Of a stretch of DNA of 64,000 nucleotides, positions 1-8,003 are shown piece by piece. The notes under the pieces were generated by a model. The model worked only from the letters and a program-made list of their open reading frames with translations, was not told the origin of the DNA and did not search any database. The translations under genes were made by a program, and so were the position numbers. The stretch spans positions 1,302,001 through 1,366,000 of the forward strand of contig NZ_JACHBX010000001.1 in NCBI RefSeq assembly GCF_014200505.1, read 5' to 3'. Within the stretch, counting starts at the first letter, position 1; the number at the start of each line of letters is the position of its first letter. This DNA is from Massilia aurea (GTDB taxonomy: Bacteria; Pseudomonadota; Gammaproteobacteria; Burkholderiales; Burkholderiaceae_D).

Positions 1-680
1 TAGGCGCCGACGGCGGCGCGGTCGCTGCGCAGCAGCAGCGGCGTGATGTCGTCGGCCTTGCCGATGTCAAGCACACCCTGGCCGCGCATGTACTGGCGCT
101 GCTGGGCGGCCCAGGCGTTGGGGTCGGCGACGGCCATCGTGTCGCGCACCCGCTGCGCTGCTTGCGGGCGCTGTGCGGGCGGCATGTTTTCGGTGCCGGG
201 GAACACCGGCAAGCCATCGAGCGCCACGACGCCGCCGATGCCGTTGCCCAGGTCCTGCGCCACGGCGTAGGCGAGCGTACCGCCCAGGCTGTGGCCGACG
301 AGGATCGGCTTGTTCAGCTTGCGCTGCGCGATCAATCCTTCCAGTGCGGCGCGCGCGCCTTCGAAGGGTTCGCCAGTGGGCCCGGGACGGCCGTCGAAGC
401 CGGGCAGCGTCACGACATACAGCGTGAACTCGTCCTTGAACTGGCGGATCACGTCCTGCCACACCCACGGGCCGCTGGCCAGGCCAGGAATCAGGATCAC
501 CGGGCGGCCCTTGCTGCCATGGCGCTCGACCAGCAGCGCGCCGGATTCGAACGTTTCGGCCGGCTTGATGCTGGCGGCAAAGCGGTTCGCGCTCTGGGTT
601 GCCGGGGCCGCAGACTGTGCTTGGGCTGCGGCAAAGGGGGCGGCGCCAAGCGCCAGGGTCAACAACAGTGCAGCTTTCAT
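1..680 (-). CDS. Exported alpha/beta hydrolase (3' part beyond window)
   Basis: The reading frame starts at 680 and runs off the left edge, giving about 226 residues. Residues 1-22 look like a cleavable signal peptide (hydrophobic core, then AQAQS), so the product is probably periplasmic or secreted. The fold is indicated by the strand-loop LIPGLASGPWVW (oxyanion loop, about 63-74) and the nucleophile elbow GHSLGG with Ser131; the acid and His lie at or past the edge. The substrate cannot be named. The start codon overlaps the stop of the upstream XRE regulator gene (ATGA), so the two are translationally coupled and it is the third gene of a leftward operon. Family is clear; specificity is unknown. 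Confidence 0.85.
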   Translation of the reverse strand, partial: MKAALLLTLALGAAPFAAAQAQSAAPATQSANRFAASIKPAETFESGALLVERHGSKGRPVILIPGLASGPWVWQDVIRQFKDEFTLYVVTLPGFDGRPGPTGEPFEGARAALEGLIAQRKLNKPILVGHSLGGTLAYAVAQDLGNGIGGVVALDGLPVFPGTENMPPAQRPQAAQRVRDTMAVADPNAWAAQQRQYMRGQGVLDIGKADDITPLLLRSDRAAVGA

Positions 681-880
681 GCGGTCTCCTGATCAGGTGT
701 GAAGATGGCTTCGACCGGCAGGCCGAACAGCCGGGAAATGGCAAAGGCAAGGGGCAGGCTGGGATCGTAACGGCCCGTTTCGATTGCGTTGACGCTCTGG
801 CGCGAGACATCCAGGCGCTCAGCCAGGTCGGCCTGGCTCCAGCCCTGCGTGGCGCGCAGTTCGCGGATACGGTTTTTCAT
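677..880 (-). CDS. Small XRE-family helix-turn-helix regulator
   Basis: A 67-residue protein that is almost only a Cro/CI-type HTH: residues 1-55 carry the five-helix fold with QADLAERLDVSRQSVNAIE as the recognition part. The short tail (PVEAIFTPDQETA) is typical of the small regulators paired with a membrane protein. I chose the ATG at 880 because it gives MKNRIRELR, the usual N-terminus of this family; an upstream in-frame extension adds unrelated residues inside the preceding gene. The ATG overlaps the stop of the membrane-protein gene (ATGA) and its own stop overlaps the hydrolase start. The matching palindromes at 1306-1363 are the obvious candidate operators, implying autorepression (inference). 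Confidence 0.85.
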   Translation of the reverse strand: MKNRIRELRATQGWSQADLAERLDVSRQSVNAIETGRYDPSLPLAFAISRLFGLPVEAIFTPDQETA

Positions 881-1287
881 CGCGTCTGCAGCTTCTCGTG
901 CACCGAGCGTACCAGGCAGACGAGCATGGTCGCGCCACACAGCACCATCCAGACCGAGAACATCGACATGCGCGGATAGCCGGCGGTTTCAAGGAAGCCG
1001 TAGCTGAAGGTGAGGCCGGCGGTCAGGCCGGCGGCCAGCGCGAATGATTCGAGCAGAAATCTGCGCAGGTATTCGTCGACGCGGCCCAGATGACGCGCGA
1101 TCGCCCACAGCGCCAGGCAGAAGCCGATCATCGGCGAGAGCAGCACCAGGAGGCGCAGCAGGCCATCGTCCATCGGCCTGCCGAAGCGGATGGAGGCCAT
1201 CAGCAGGACGGCATAGACCAGGAATGCGCCGGCCATCTCGCGCAGGTACGCCGTGTGAACCCGCTTCTCGTGTTTGCTCGCAGCCAT
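877..1287 (-). CDS. Four-helix inner-membrane protein, first gene of the XRE operon
   Basis: A 136-residue protein with about four hydrophobic helices (roughly 17-34, 44-63, 78-95, 107-124) and short basic termini. No catalytic motif is visible. It resembles the small membrane proteins often encoded next to short XRE regulators, some of which are thought to keep the regulator inactive or to sense the membrane; that role is inference from context. It is followed by the regulator gene with a 4-base overlap. A clear sigma70-type promoter and two palindromes lie 20-76 bases upstream. Confidence 0.7.
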   Translation of the reverse strand: MAASKHEKRVHTAYLREMAGAFLVYAVLLMASIRFGRPMDDGLLRLLVLLSPMIGFCLALWAIARHLGRVDEYLRRFLLESFALAAGLTAGLTFSYGFLETAGYPRMSMFSVWMVLCGATMLVCLVRSVHEKLQTR

Positions 1288-1305
1288 CTGGTGCCTCTCT
1301 TGGTT

Positions 1306-1363
1306 AGTAAAGGATGCTTTACATCGTAGGCCCGTTATTTTGTGATGTCAAGCATCCTTTACA
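1306..1363 (-). promoter_or_regulatory. Promoter with two palindromic operators, XRE operon
   Basis: Reading leftward, TTGACA (1351-1346), a 17-base spacer and TACGAT (1328-1323) form a near-consensus sigma70 promoter. Two 18-base palindromes of the form TGTAAAG-N4-CTTTACA flank it: 1346-1363 has one arm mismatch and covers the -35 box, while 1306-1323 (6-base arms perfect) covers the expected start site. The two share the 13-base block GTAAAGGATGCTT in opposite orientation. Occupancy of both would block RNA polymerase, so autorepression by the XRE protein is the simplest reading (inference). Confidence 0.75.
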
Positions 1364-1423
1364 GCGTTTTTTGGGGCGGGAAACCGACTACAATGCGGGT
1401 CCTGCTTTTTCTCGTTCGTCATC

Positions 1424-2680
1424 ATGACCCAGCCCGCCAATTCTGCCGTTTCGCCCCGTGTCGTCGTGATCGGCGGCGGTCCTGCGGGCCTGATGGCGGC
1501 CGAGACGCTGGCCGCAGCGGGCGTGCAGGTCGACGTTTACGACGCGATGGCTAGCGTCGGCCGCAAGTTTCTGCTGGCCGGGAAGGGCGGTATGAATATC
1601 ACGCACTCGGAACCGTATGCCGACTTCGTGCAGCGCTACCGCGACCGCCAGGTGCACGTGAATGGCTGGCTCGAACGTTTCGATGCCGACGCCGTGCGTG
1701 CCTGGATCCACGATCTCGGCATCGAGACCTTCGTCGGCACGTCGGGCCGTGTGTTCCCGCTCGAGATGAAGGCGGCGCCGCTGCTGCGCGCGTGGTTGCA
1801 CCGCCTGAAGGAAAGCGGCGTACGCTTTCACATGCGCCAGCGCTGGCTCGGCTGGCAGGATGGTCAGCTGCGCTTTGCCACGCCGGATGGCGAACGGCTG
1901 GTCGAGGCCGACGCGACGATCCTGGCGCTGGGCGGCGCGAGCTGGGCGCGTCTGGGCTCGGACGGCGCCTGGGTGCCACTGCTGCGCGAGCGCGGTGTCG
2001 AGGTTGTGCCGCTGGTCCCCGCGAACTGCGGGTTCGACACCGGTTGGAGCGCGCATTTCAGCAGCCGTTTTGCCGGCGCGCCGCTGTTGACGGTGGCGGC
2101 CGGCGTGCGCGGTGCGGACGGCGCCATCGCCTGGCGCAAGGGCCAGTTTGTCGTCACGGAGGGCGGCGTCGAAGGCAGTCTGGTGTACGCGTTGTCGGCA
2201 CCGCTACGCGACGCGATTGCGCGCGATGGCACGGCCACGCTGTGGCTCGACCTAGCGCCGGATCACAGCGCTGAACGGGTATTCGAGGAAGTCACGCGCG
2301 GGCGGGGTTCGCGCTCAATGTCGAGCCACCTGCAAAGCCGGCTCGGGCTCAAGGGCGTCAAGGCCGGGCTGTTGCACGAGTGCCTGTCGAAAGCCGATTA
2401 TGCGGATCCGTCGCGGCTGGCCGCTGCGATCAAGGCGCTGCCGGTGACGCTGCTGCGCACGCGCCCGATCGACGAGGCGATCAGCAGCGCGGGCGGCGTG
2501 CAATTCAATGCGATGGACGGGGCCATCACCATGCTGCGCGCGCTGCCCGGCGTGTTCGTCGCCGGCGAAATGGTGGACTGGGAAGCGCCCACCGGCGGCT
2601 ACCTGCTGACTGCCTGCTTTGCCAGCGGACGTGCCGCAGGGCGGGACGTGCTGGCCTGGCTGGACGCTGCACAGCGGTGA
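1424..2680 (+). CDS. FAD-dependent oxidoreductase, BaiN/HI0933-like (PP_4765 type)
   Basis: A 418-residue flavoprotein. Residues 12-40 form the Rossmann dinucleotide-binding strand with GGGPAGL (17-23). GRKFLLAGKGGMN (about 47-59) is the second conserved block of the HI0933/BaiN family, and GGVQFNAMDG and GEMVDWEAPTGGYLL near 355 and 386-400 are the C-terminal FAD-contacting motifs. The pattern matches the PP_4765 subgroup rather than classical BaiN. The reaction is unknown; members are usually annotated as NAD(P)/FAD-dependent oxidoreductases. It is a single gene, divergent from the XRE operon, with a -10-like TACAAT at 1389-1394. Confidence 0.85.
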   Translation: MTQPANSAVSPRVVVIGGGPAGLMAAETLAAAGVQVDVYDAMASVGRKFLLAGKGGMNITHSEPYADFVQRYRDRQVHVNGWLERFDADAVRAWIHDLGIETFVGTSGRVFPLEMKAAPLLRAWLHRLKESGVRFHMRQRWLGWQDGQLRFATPDGERLVEADATILALGGASWARLGSDGAWVPLLRERGVEVVPLVPANCGFDTGWSAHFSSRFAGAPLLTVAAGVRGADGAIAWRKGQFVVTEGGVEGSLVYALSAPLRDAIARDGTATLWLDLAPDHSAERVFEEVTRGRGSRSMSSHLQSRLGLKGVKAGLLHECLSKADYADPSRLAAAIKALPVTLLRTRPIDEAISSAGGVQFNAMDGAITMLRALPGVFVAGEMVDWEAPTGGYLLTACFASGRAAGRDVLAWLDAAQR

Positions 2681-2754
2681 CATTCCGTGAATTAGTCGGG
2701 GCGCATGCTTGGTAAGATAAGCGCTTCATCAGCGTTTCGCGCCACGGCCCCTCC

Positions 2755-3945
2755 ATGACTTTTTTTCGTGTACTGACGCTCGCAGTCCTTCTCGCCGCTA
2801 CGCATGTCGCCGGCGCCCCGAGCGCCCGTGCAGACGTCGGCTGCGGCCAGCCATGCCGTGGCCTGGTGCTCGAAGCGCAGGCGCTGGAAGGGCGCGCCCG
2901 CTACCAGGAAGCACTGACGAAGTACAAGGCGGCCGAACAGGCCGATCCGACTGCCTCGATCCCACTGTCGCTGGCGGCGGGCCTGGTGCTGAAACTCTCG
3001 ACGGTGGCGCCGCAGGACAAGGCGCCGCAGCTGCGCGACATGGCGCGCGCGCTGGCCGAGCGGGCAACCCTGCTGGCAGCCGACGATCCGGTGGCGCAGG
3101 AAGTCTTGCGCATGCTGGACGATCCGGCGCCGCCACCGCTGCGTCAGCCCAATGCCAGGGCCGTGAAATTGATGGCCGAAGGCGAGGCGGCGTTCGCGCG
3201 CCAGGATATCAAGGCCGCGCTGGCAAAGTACGAAGCGACGATGCTGGCCGATCCGCAGTATTCCAGCGCCTGGGTCGCCGCTGGCAACTGTCATTATGTG
3301 CAACGGGACTGGAAGGGCGCCGAGGCGCTGTTTCGCCAGGCCACTCTGATCGAGCCGCACAATTCGCAGGCCTGGCGCTACTTGTCCGACGCGCTCTTCT
3401 ACCAGGACCAACGGGGCGCGGCCGAGGCGATGCTGTACAAGGCCATTGAGGCCGATCCGTCGCAGCGGCCCAACTGGAGCAAGCTGGCCAGGTACCGGGC
3501 CGGCGCCGGCTTGCCACTGAAGGCGCTGGGCCTGCGCCGCGGCGTGCGCGTGGCGGAAAACGCGGACGGCAAGTACGTGATCAGTCTCGATTCGAAAACG
3601 GATGCGGAGAAGACGCCCGATCACGCGTTCCGGCTGGCGCTGGGCATGACGGAAGTTGCGCTGCGCACCGGCGACAAGGACAAGCGCAAGTCGGCGTTCG
3701 AGATCGAGCTCGCCACGTGGCGCCAGGCCTTGAAGATCGCCGACGAGGCCGAGGCAAATAGCGGCGAAGGCATCCTTGATCCGGGCCTGCTGCAGGTGCG
3801 GGCGCTGGCGCGTGAAGGGCAGCTCGAACCGGCGATCCTGCTGCTGATGTTCCGCCAGGCGTACCGGCCGGCGTTGCAGGCGTGGATGGCCGCCAATCCG
3901 GGTGGGGTCAAGTATTTCATCGACCGCTATGGCGTGATGCCTTGA
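2755..3945 (+). CDS. Exported TPR-repeat protein
   Basis: A 396-residue protein. Residues 1-26 look like a signal peptide ending in SARA, followed by DVGCGQPC, so a periplasmic location with a possible N-terminal disulfide is likely. Helical TPR-like pairs run from about 37 to 70 and from 140 to 250; the sequence around 160-230 has the canonical spacing of W/A/Y and D-P residues. The region after 260 is helical but has no motif I recognise. The role is unknown; TPR proteins scaffold other proteins. It stands alone between the flavoprotein and a small conserved gene. Confidence 0.7.
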   Translation: MTFFRVLTLAVLLAATHVAGAPSARADVGCGQPCRGLVLEAQALEGRARYQEALTKYKAAEQADPTASIPLSLAAGLVLKLSTVAPQDKAPQLRDMARALAERATLLAADDPVAQEVLRMLDDPAPPPLRQPNARAVKLMAEGEAAFARQDIKAALAKYEATMLADPQYSSAWVAAGNCHYVQRDWKGAEALFRQATLIEPHNSQAWRYLSDALFYQDQRGAAEAMLYKAIEADPSQRPNWSKLARYRAGAGLPLKALGLRRGVRVAENADGKYVISLDSKTDAEKTPDHAFRLALGMTEVALRTGDKDKRKSAFEIELATWRQALKIADEAEANSGEGILDPGLLQVRALAREGQLEPAILLLMFRQAYRPALQAWMAANPGGVKYFIDRYGVMP

Positions 3946-3997
3946 TGATCCCGCAGCCGGGCGCTGGCATCCCGGGCCGGCGGGTATAGTCAACAGC

Positions 3998-4357
3998 ATG
4001 CCTTCTTCTTCCCGTTATCCGAACACGCCGGACGGCCGCTACTTTGTCGTCAAGGGGCGCCTCTGGCGCAGCAGCAATCCGCATCTGGCGCCGGACGAGC
4101 GGCAGCAGTTGGTCAATGAGCTGATGGATGCAAGGCGGCAGGTCGGGGCGGCGCTCAAGGCGCGCGATGATGCGGCCGAGCGCGCGGCCCGCGCCGGTGT
4201 CGACGAAGCCAAGCGGGCGCTGGGAGAGCGGGGGCCAGTCTGGTGGAGTGATGGCGCGCCGGATTACAACCGGCGCATGGCGGTCAATACGCCGTATGCG
4301 GCGTGGTTCGAGGGGCTGGACGAGGTGGAGTCCGGGACGTTGGACGCTTCCGAGTGA
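3998..4357 (+). CDS. Conserved hypothetical protein
   Basis: A 119-residue soluble protein without signal peptide. It opens with TPDGRYFVVKGRLWRSSNP, continues with a charged helix rich in Ala, Arg and Glu (about 35-72), and ends with a conserved-looking block RGPVWWSDGAPDYNRR and NTPYAAWF (about 77-106). I recall widespread unnamed proteobacterial proteins with the same N- and C-terminal blocks, but no function is established. It is convergent with arfB, with 3 bases between the stop codons. The two conserved blocks make it very likely to be a real gene. Confidence 0.65.
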   Translation: MPSSSRYPNTPDGRYFVVKGRLWRSSNPHLAPDERQQLVNELMDARRQVGAALKARDDAAERAARAGVDEAKRALGERGPVWWSDGAPDYNRRMAVNTPYAAWFEGLDEVESGTLDASE

Positions 4358-4360
4358 CGT

Positions 4361-4768
4361 TCAGTCGGTGACCTTGCCCCGCAGCGCCTTCGTTTGGCTG
4401 CTGCGCGTCTTGCCGTCGAGACGCCGTAGTTGCGAGCCGCGGGTCGGGCGGGTGGGGCGGCGGGTGACGGGCACGATCGCGGCCTTGTCGACCAGTTCCT
4501 GCAGGCGCCGCAGCGCGTCTTCCTTGTTCTGCTCCAGGCTGCGCGACTGTTGCGCCTTCAGTACCAGCACGCCTTCGTGCGAGATGCGCGTGTCGCGCAG
4601 CGCCAGCAGCCGCTCCTTGACCGCCTGTGGCAGCGACGACGCCGGAATGTCGAAGCGCGCATGCACGGCGCACGAGACCTTGTTGACGTTCTGCCCGCCC
4701 GGGCCCTGGGCCCGGATTGCGCTGAATTCGACTTCGGCTGGATTGACATGTGGGGTGAGTGCGGCCAT
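4361..4768 (-). CDS. arfB: Alternative ribosome-rescue factor ArfB (YaeJ)
   Basis: A 135-residue peptidyl-tRNA hydrolase that releases nascent chains from stalled ribosomes lacking a stop codon. The release-factor domain carries GPGGQNVNK with the catalytic GGQ at 24-26. The basic tail (KTRSSQTKALRGK) is the part that enters the empty mRNA channel in this family. I chose the ATG at 4768 because MAALTPHVNP aligns with the family start; the open frame extends further upstream without coding character. It is encoded convergently to the small conserved gene and appears to be a single-gene unit. Confidence 0.9.
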   Translation of the reverse strand: MAALTPHVNPAEVEFSAIRAQGPGGQNVNKVSCAVHARFDIPASSLPQAVKERLLALRDTRISHEGVLVLKAQQSRSLEQNKEDALRRLQELVDKAAIVPVTRRPTRPTRGSQLRRLDGKTRSSQTKALRGKVTD

Positions 4769-4955
4769 TTTGGTCCTGGTTTGGTCCTGGTTGCATGATG
4801 CGCCGTGCAGGTTCGCAGCAGCAGGCGCATTGTAAGCGCTGACGCGCCGGTCTGATGCCTGCCGTGTCTGCGACGCGCAAAACGGGCGGGTTGCCTGCAA
4901 CGATTGTCAAAAGCGACGACAATACCGGCCTACTTTCATTTGCACGGTCCCTGTC

Positions 4956-6173
4956 ATGTCCAATTCTTCCACTCTGTCGATGCCGTTCCGTGTCGACCTC
5001 AATGTGCGCCCGCTTGGCGTGGCGTTGTTCCTGCTCGTGCTGGGCGCGTGGTATCTAGCGCAGGCAGTGAGCGGCCGCCAGTCGGCGCTGTACATCGTCG
5101 GCGCGCTGCTCGGCGTGGCGCTGTACCACGCGGCGTTCGGCTTCACGTCGGCCTGGCGCGTGTTCATTGCCGACGGCCGCGGCGCCGGCCTGCGTGCGCA
5201 GATGGTCATGCTGGCCGTCGGCGTGGCGCTGTTCTTCCCGGCGCTGGCCGCCGGCACGCTGTTCGGCACCCCGGTCACGGGCCTGGTGCAGCCGGCCGGC
5301 ACCTCGGTGATCTTCGGCGCGTTCATTTTCGGCATCGGCATGCAGCTGGGCGGCGGTTGCGCCTCCGGCACGCTGTACACGGTTGGTGGCGGCAGCACGC
5401 GCATGATCGTTACGCTGCTGTTCTTCATTATTGGCTCATTGATCGGCACCGCGCACATGCCGTTCTGGACCTCGATGCCGCAACTGGCCCCGCTGTCGGC
5501 CGTCAAGGAACTGGGCCTGGCGCCGGCGCTGGCGCTGAACTGGGGCATCTTCGCGCTGATCGCGTTCATCACGATCGTCGTCGAAAAGCGCCGCCACGGC
5601 AAACTGGTGCCAGCACACGTGCAGCCGCCCCATCGCTCGCCATGGCTGCATGGCCCGTGGCCGCTGCTGGCCGGCGCGCTTGCGCTGGTGGTGCTTAACT
5701 TCGCGACGCTGGCGCTGTCCGGTCGGCCGTGGGGCGTCACATCGGCCTTCGCACTGTGGGGCGCGAAAGCGGCCGCGGTAATGGGTATCGACACGGCCAG
5801 CTGGACCTACTGGTCCACGAAAGCCAACGCCGCCGCACTGGCCTCGCCGATCTCGCAAGACGTGACGTCGGTGATGGACATCGGCATCGTGCTGGGGGCG
5901 ATGTTGGCAGCGGCGCTGGCCGGCCGCTACGCACCAGTCTGGCGCCTGCCGATGCGCTCGCTGATCGCCGCCATCGTCGGCGGTCTGCTGCTGGGCTACG
6001 GCGCCCGCCTGGCCTACGGCTGCAATATCGGCGCGTACTTTAGCGGCATCCTGTCGGGCAGCCTGCACGGCTGGCTGTGGCTGGTCGTCGCCTTCATCGG
6101 CAACGTCGTCGGCACCCGCCTGCGCCCCTTCTTCAGCCTCGAAGTCGAGCGTCTGAAACCCACCGCCTGCTAA
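4956..6173 (+). CDS. YeeE/YedE-family (TsuA-like) sulfur-compound transporter
   Basis: A 405-residue polytopic inner-membrane protein with about nine to ten hydrophobic segments. The two hallmark cysteines of the YeeE/YedE family are present: Cys135 in GGGCASGTLY and Cys356 in AYGCNIGAY. In characterised TsuA these residues pass thiosulfate across the membrane. Two related halves (about 40-200 and 245-395) fit the internal pseudo-symmetry of the family. The extended length is typical of the single-chain form. No TusA/YeeD partner or sulfur-assimilation gene is next to it, so thiosulfate as substrate is inferred from family only. Confidence 0.85.
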   Translation: MSNSSTLSMPFRVDLNVRPLGVALFLLVLGAWYLAQAVSGRQSALYIVGALLGVALYHAAFGFTSAWRVFIADGRGAGLRAQMVMLAVGVALFFPALAAGTLFGTPVTGLVQPAGTSVIFGAFIFGIGMQLGGGCASGTLYTVGGGSTRMIVTLLFFIIGSLIGTAHMPFWTSMPQLAPLSAVKELGLAPALALNWGIFALIAFITIVVEKRRHGKLVPAHVQPPHRSPWLHGPWPLLAGALALVVLNFATLALSGRPWGVTSAFALWGAKAAAVMGIDTASWTYWSTKANAAALASPISQDVTSVMDIGIVLGAMLAAALAGRYAPVWRLPMRSLIAAIVGGLLLGYGARLAYGCNIGAYFSGILSGSLHGWLWLVVAFIGNVVGTRLRPFFSLEVERLKPTAC

Positions 6174-6182
6174 GCAAAAAGT

Positions 6183-6344
6183 AGGGTCAGTGTCGATTTA
6201 TTGACCAATTGATTCACTGAAGTTGTCAAACAATTCGACTCTGACCCTAATTATCCAAAAGACAATTGCCCAACAATTGGGGTCAGAGTCGAATTATTGA
6301 GCAACTGATTTACTGAAGTTGTCAAACAATTCGACACTGACCCT
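6183..6344. repeat. Doublet of 66-bp REP-like palindromic units
   Basis: Two units of exactly 66 bp (6183-6248 and 6279-6344) in the same orientation, separated by 30 bp, are about 85% identical by eye. Each begins with RGGGTCAG and ends with CTGACCCT, making 14-base arms. The arms differ by one base pair in a compensating way: the far left and far right arms (GTGTC/GACAC) match perfectly over 14 bases, and the inner arms (GACTC/GAGTC) match in 13 of 14. The whole region can therefore fold either as two hairpins or as one nested structure. It sits between the convergent yeeE-like and DUF2807 genes. GGGTCAGAGTC-type palindromes resemble REP sequences mobilised by RAYT transposases, none of which is in this window. 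Confidence 0.8.
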
Positions 6345-6357
6345 ATTTGTTGGGGGG

Positions 6358-7164
6358 TTATTCTTCGTAGGTGACGCTGCCGCTGCCTGTGCGGCTGGTG
6401 CTGCGTTCGGCGGGGTTGCCGTAGACTTCGACGTCGCCGCTGCCGCTCAGGGTGATGCGGATGGTGTCGCGGGCTTGCACGACGCTGTCGCCGGAGCCGG
6501 TCTGGCTTAGCGTGACTTCGCTGGCGCGCAGGTGTTCGGCGTCGAGGCGGCCGGAGCCTGTCGTATCGGCTTCCAGCGCGCGGGTGGTGCCGGAGACCGT
6601 GATGCTGCCCGAGCCCATCAGGCGGGTTTCGACGCGGTCCATCGCGGCGCCGCCATTCACGTCGAGGTCGCCGCTGCCGGTCAGGCCGACCGTGGCGTCG
6701 CGGTAGCGGCCATTGAAGCGAACGCTGCCCGAACCGTTGAGCTGGACGGCGATGGCGTCGCCCGAGAAGCCGTTGATCGTGCTGTCGCCGCTGCCTTCGA
6801 TCGTCACCGCTGTCAGCACTGGCAGCACCAGCTCGACCACCAGTGGCTCGCGGTGGCGCAGCACCATGCCGCGGATGCCGATGCGCAGGACCTTGCCGTC
6901 GCCCGTGACCTCGACATTGCCCAGCATGCGCTGCTCGCCGCTGACCCGCAGCATCGGCGTGGCGCCGTAGCGCAGGTTCAGGTCGATCGGGCCATCGAGT
7001 TCGACGATCTCCACGCCGGCCGGCACCGGGCGCGTATCCTGCGCGACGGCGCGGCCTTCGGCGGCGCTGACCGTGCCGCTGGCCTTGAGCATGCTGTAGC
7101 TGAGCGCCACGAGCACCGCCGCCAGCAGCAGCAGGCTGAAACCCACTTTCATCAATGAGCGCAT
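6358..7164 (-). CDS. DUF2807 (GIN-domain) exported protein
   Basis: A 268-residue protein. Residues 6-22 are one hydrophobic segment, a signal anchor or signal peptide. From about 50 to the end there is a regular beta-solenoid of repeats built on the motif GSGD/GSGS (seen at least seven times), the signature of the DUF2807 'head GIN' or putative auto-transporter adhesin domain. Function is unknown; it is likely periplasmic or at the cell surface. I chose the ATG at 7164 (MRSLMKV); further upstream the frame overlaps the DUF1700 gene. It follows the DUF1700 gene after 5 bases, so the two form an operon. Confidence 0.85.
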   Translation of the reverse strand: MRSLMKVGFSLLLLAAVLVALSYSMLKASGTVSAAEGRAVAQDTRPVPAGVEIVELDGPIDLNLRYGATPMLRVSGEQRMLGNVEVTGDGKVLRIGIRGMVLRHREPLVVELVLPVLTAVTIEGSGDSTINGFSGDAIAVQLNGSGSVRFNGRYRDATVGLTGSGDLDVNGGAAMDRVETRLMGSGSITVSGTTRALEADTTGSGRLDAEHLRASEVTLSQTGSGDSVVQARDTIRITLSGSGDVEVYGNPAERSTSRTGSGSVTYEE

Positions 7165-7169
7165 GGCGG

Positions 7170-7988
7170 CTATCCCTTCAACAACGACATGTTCATGTTC
7201 ACGTAGCGGCGGATGCCGGCGATCGTGTACTTGCTGAACACCAGCGACAGCAGGAACAGCGCGATGCCACCCAGGATCAGCCCGCACCCGAGCACCACCT
7301 GCGTCGTGCGCGAATCGGGATCGAGGTCGGTCGTGATCTGGATGCGGCGCTCGGCCACCGCTTCGGCACCGCGCAGCACGCGCGAACGCTGCTGCCGGTT
7401 CTCGCTGTCGGCGGCCGATCCACTGTCGCCGGCCTCGGTTCGCTGATCCGATCTCAGCACCGGCTCTTCATACACCTGGATCCCATGCTCGCCGATCGAC
7501 ACCCGGGTCTGCGTTTCGCTCGGGCTATCGTCGTTCGTTATTTCCAGGCGGCTCAGCGGGGCGCTCAGCACCAGCTCGTTCGAGCCGGCCAGGCCGCTGG
7601 CAGTCACGGCAATGCCCGAGACATACACGCCGAAGGCCGACACGTACAGCGCCATCAGCAGCGACGCAAACACCGCGGCCGGAATCAGCATGAACAGGTT
7701 GAAGACCAGCAGGCCAAAGCCTGACACCACGGTGCGCGCCACGCTGCTTGTTGGCGCCGGTTTGTGGCTCAATTGCGCGAAATGGGCGTTGGTGCGCAGC
7801 GTCAGCGCGACGTCGCGCGGGTCGCCGAGTTCCTTGGCCACATCCTGTTCGGATCGTCCGACTGCTGCGCCGTCGACGAAGCGCTGCTCGTACCACGCGA
7901 GCGTCTTGGCCTGCACGTCGGGCGGGAGCCCCATCAACGCCCGCTTGAGCGCGTCGAGGTAATCAAGTTTGGAAAAAAAGTACGCCAT
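7170..7988 (-). CDS. DUF1700 (HAAS-domain) membrane protein
   Basis: A 272-residue protein. Residues 1-70 form the helical HAAS domain (FSKLDYLDALKRAL, LGDP). Three hydrophobic segments follow (about 86-108, 110-132, 236-256), with a soluble extracytoplasmic part of about 100 residues between the last two. In many bacteria DUF1700 genes sit next to a PadR-type regulator and a DUF2807/DUF4097 protein and take part in envelope-stress sensing. Here the DUF2807 partner is present downstream, but no PadR gene is adjacent. Function is inferred only from that neighbourhood. Confidence 0.8.
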   Translation of the reverse strand: MAYFFSKLDYLDALKRALMGLPPDVQAKTLAWYEQRFVDGAAVGRSEQDVAKELGDPRDVALTLRTNAHFAQLSHKPAPTSSVARTVVSGFGLLVFNLFMLIPAAVFASLLMALYVSAFGVYVSGIAVTASGLAGSNELVLSAPLSRLEITNDDSPSETQTRVSIGEHGIQVYEEPVLRSDQRTEAGDSGSAADSENRQQRSRVLRGAEAVAERRIQITTDLDPDSRTTQVVLGCGLILGGIALFLLSLVFSKYTIAGIRRYVNMNMSLLKG

Positions 7989-8003
7989 ACGATGCGCGCC
8001 GAC

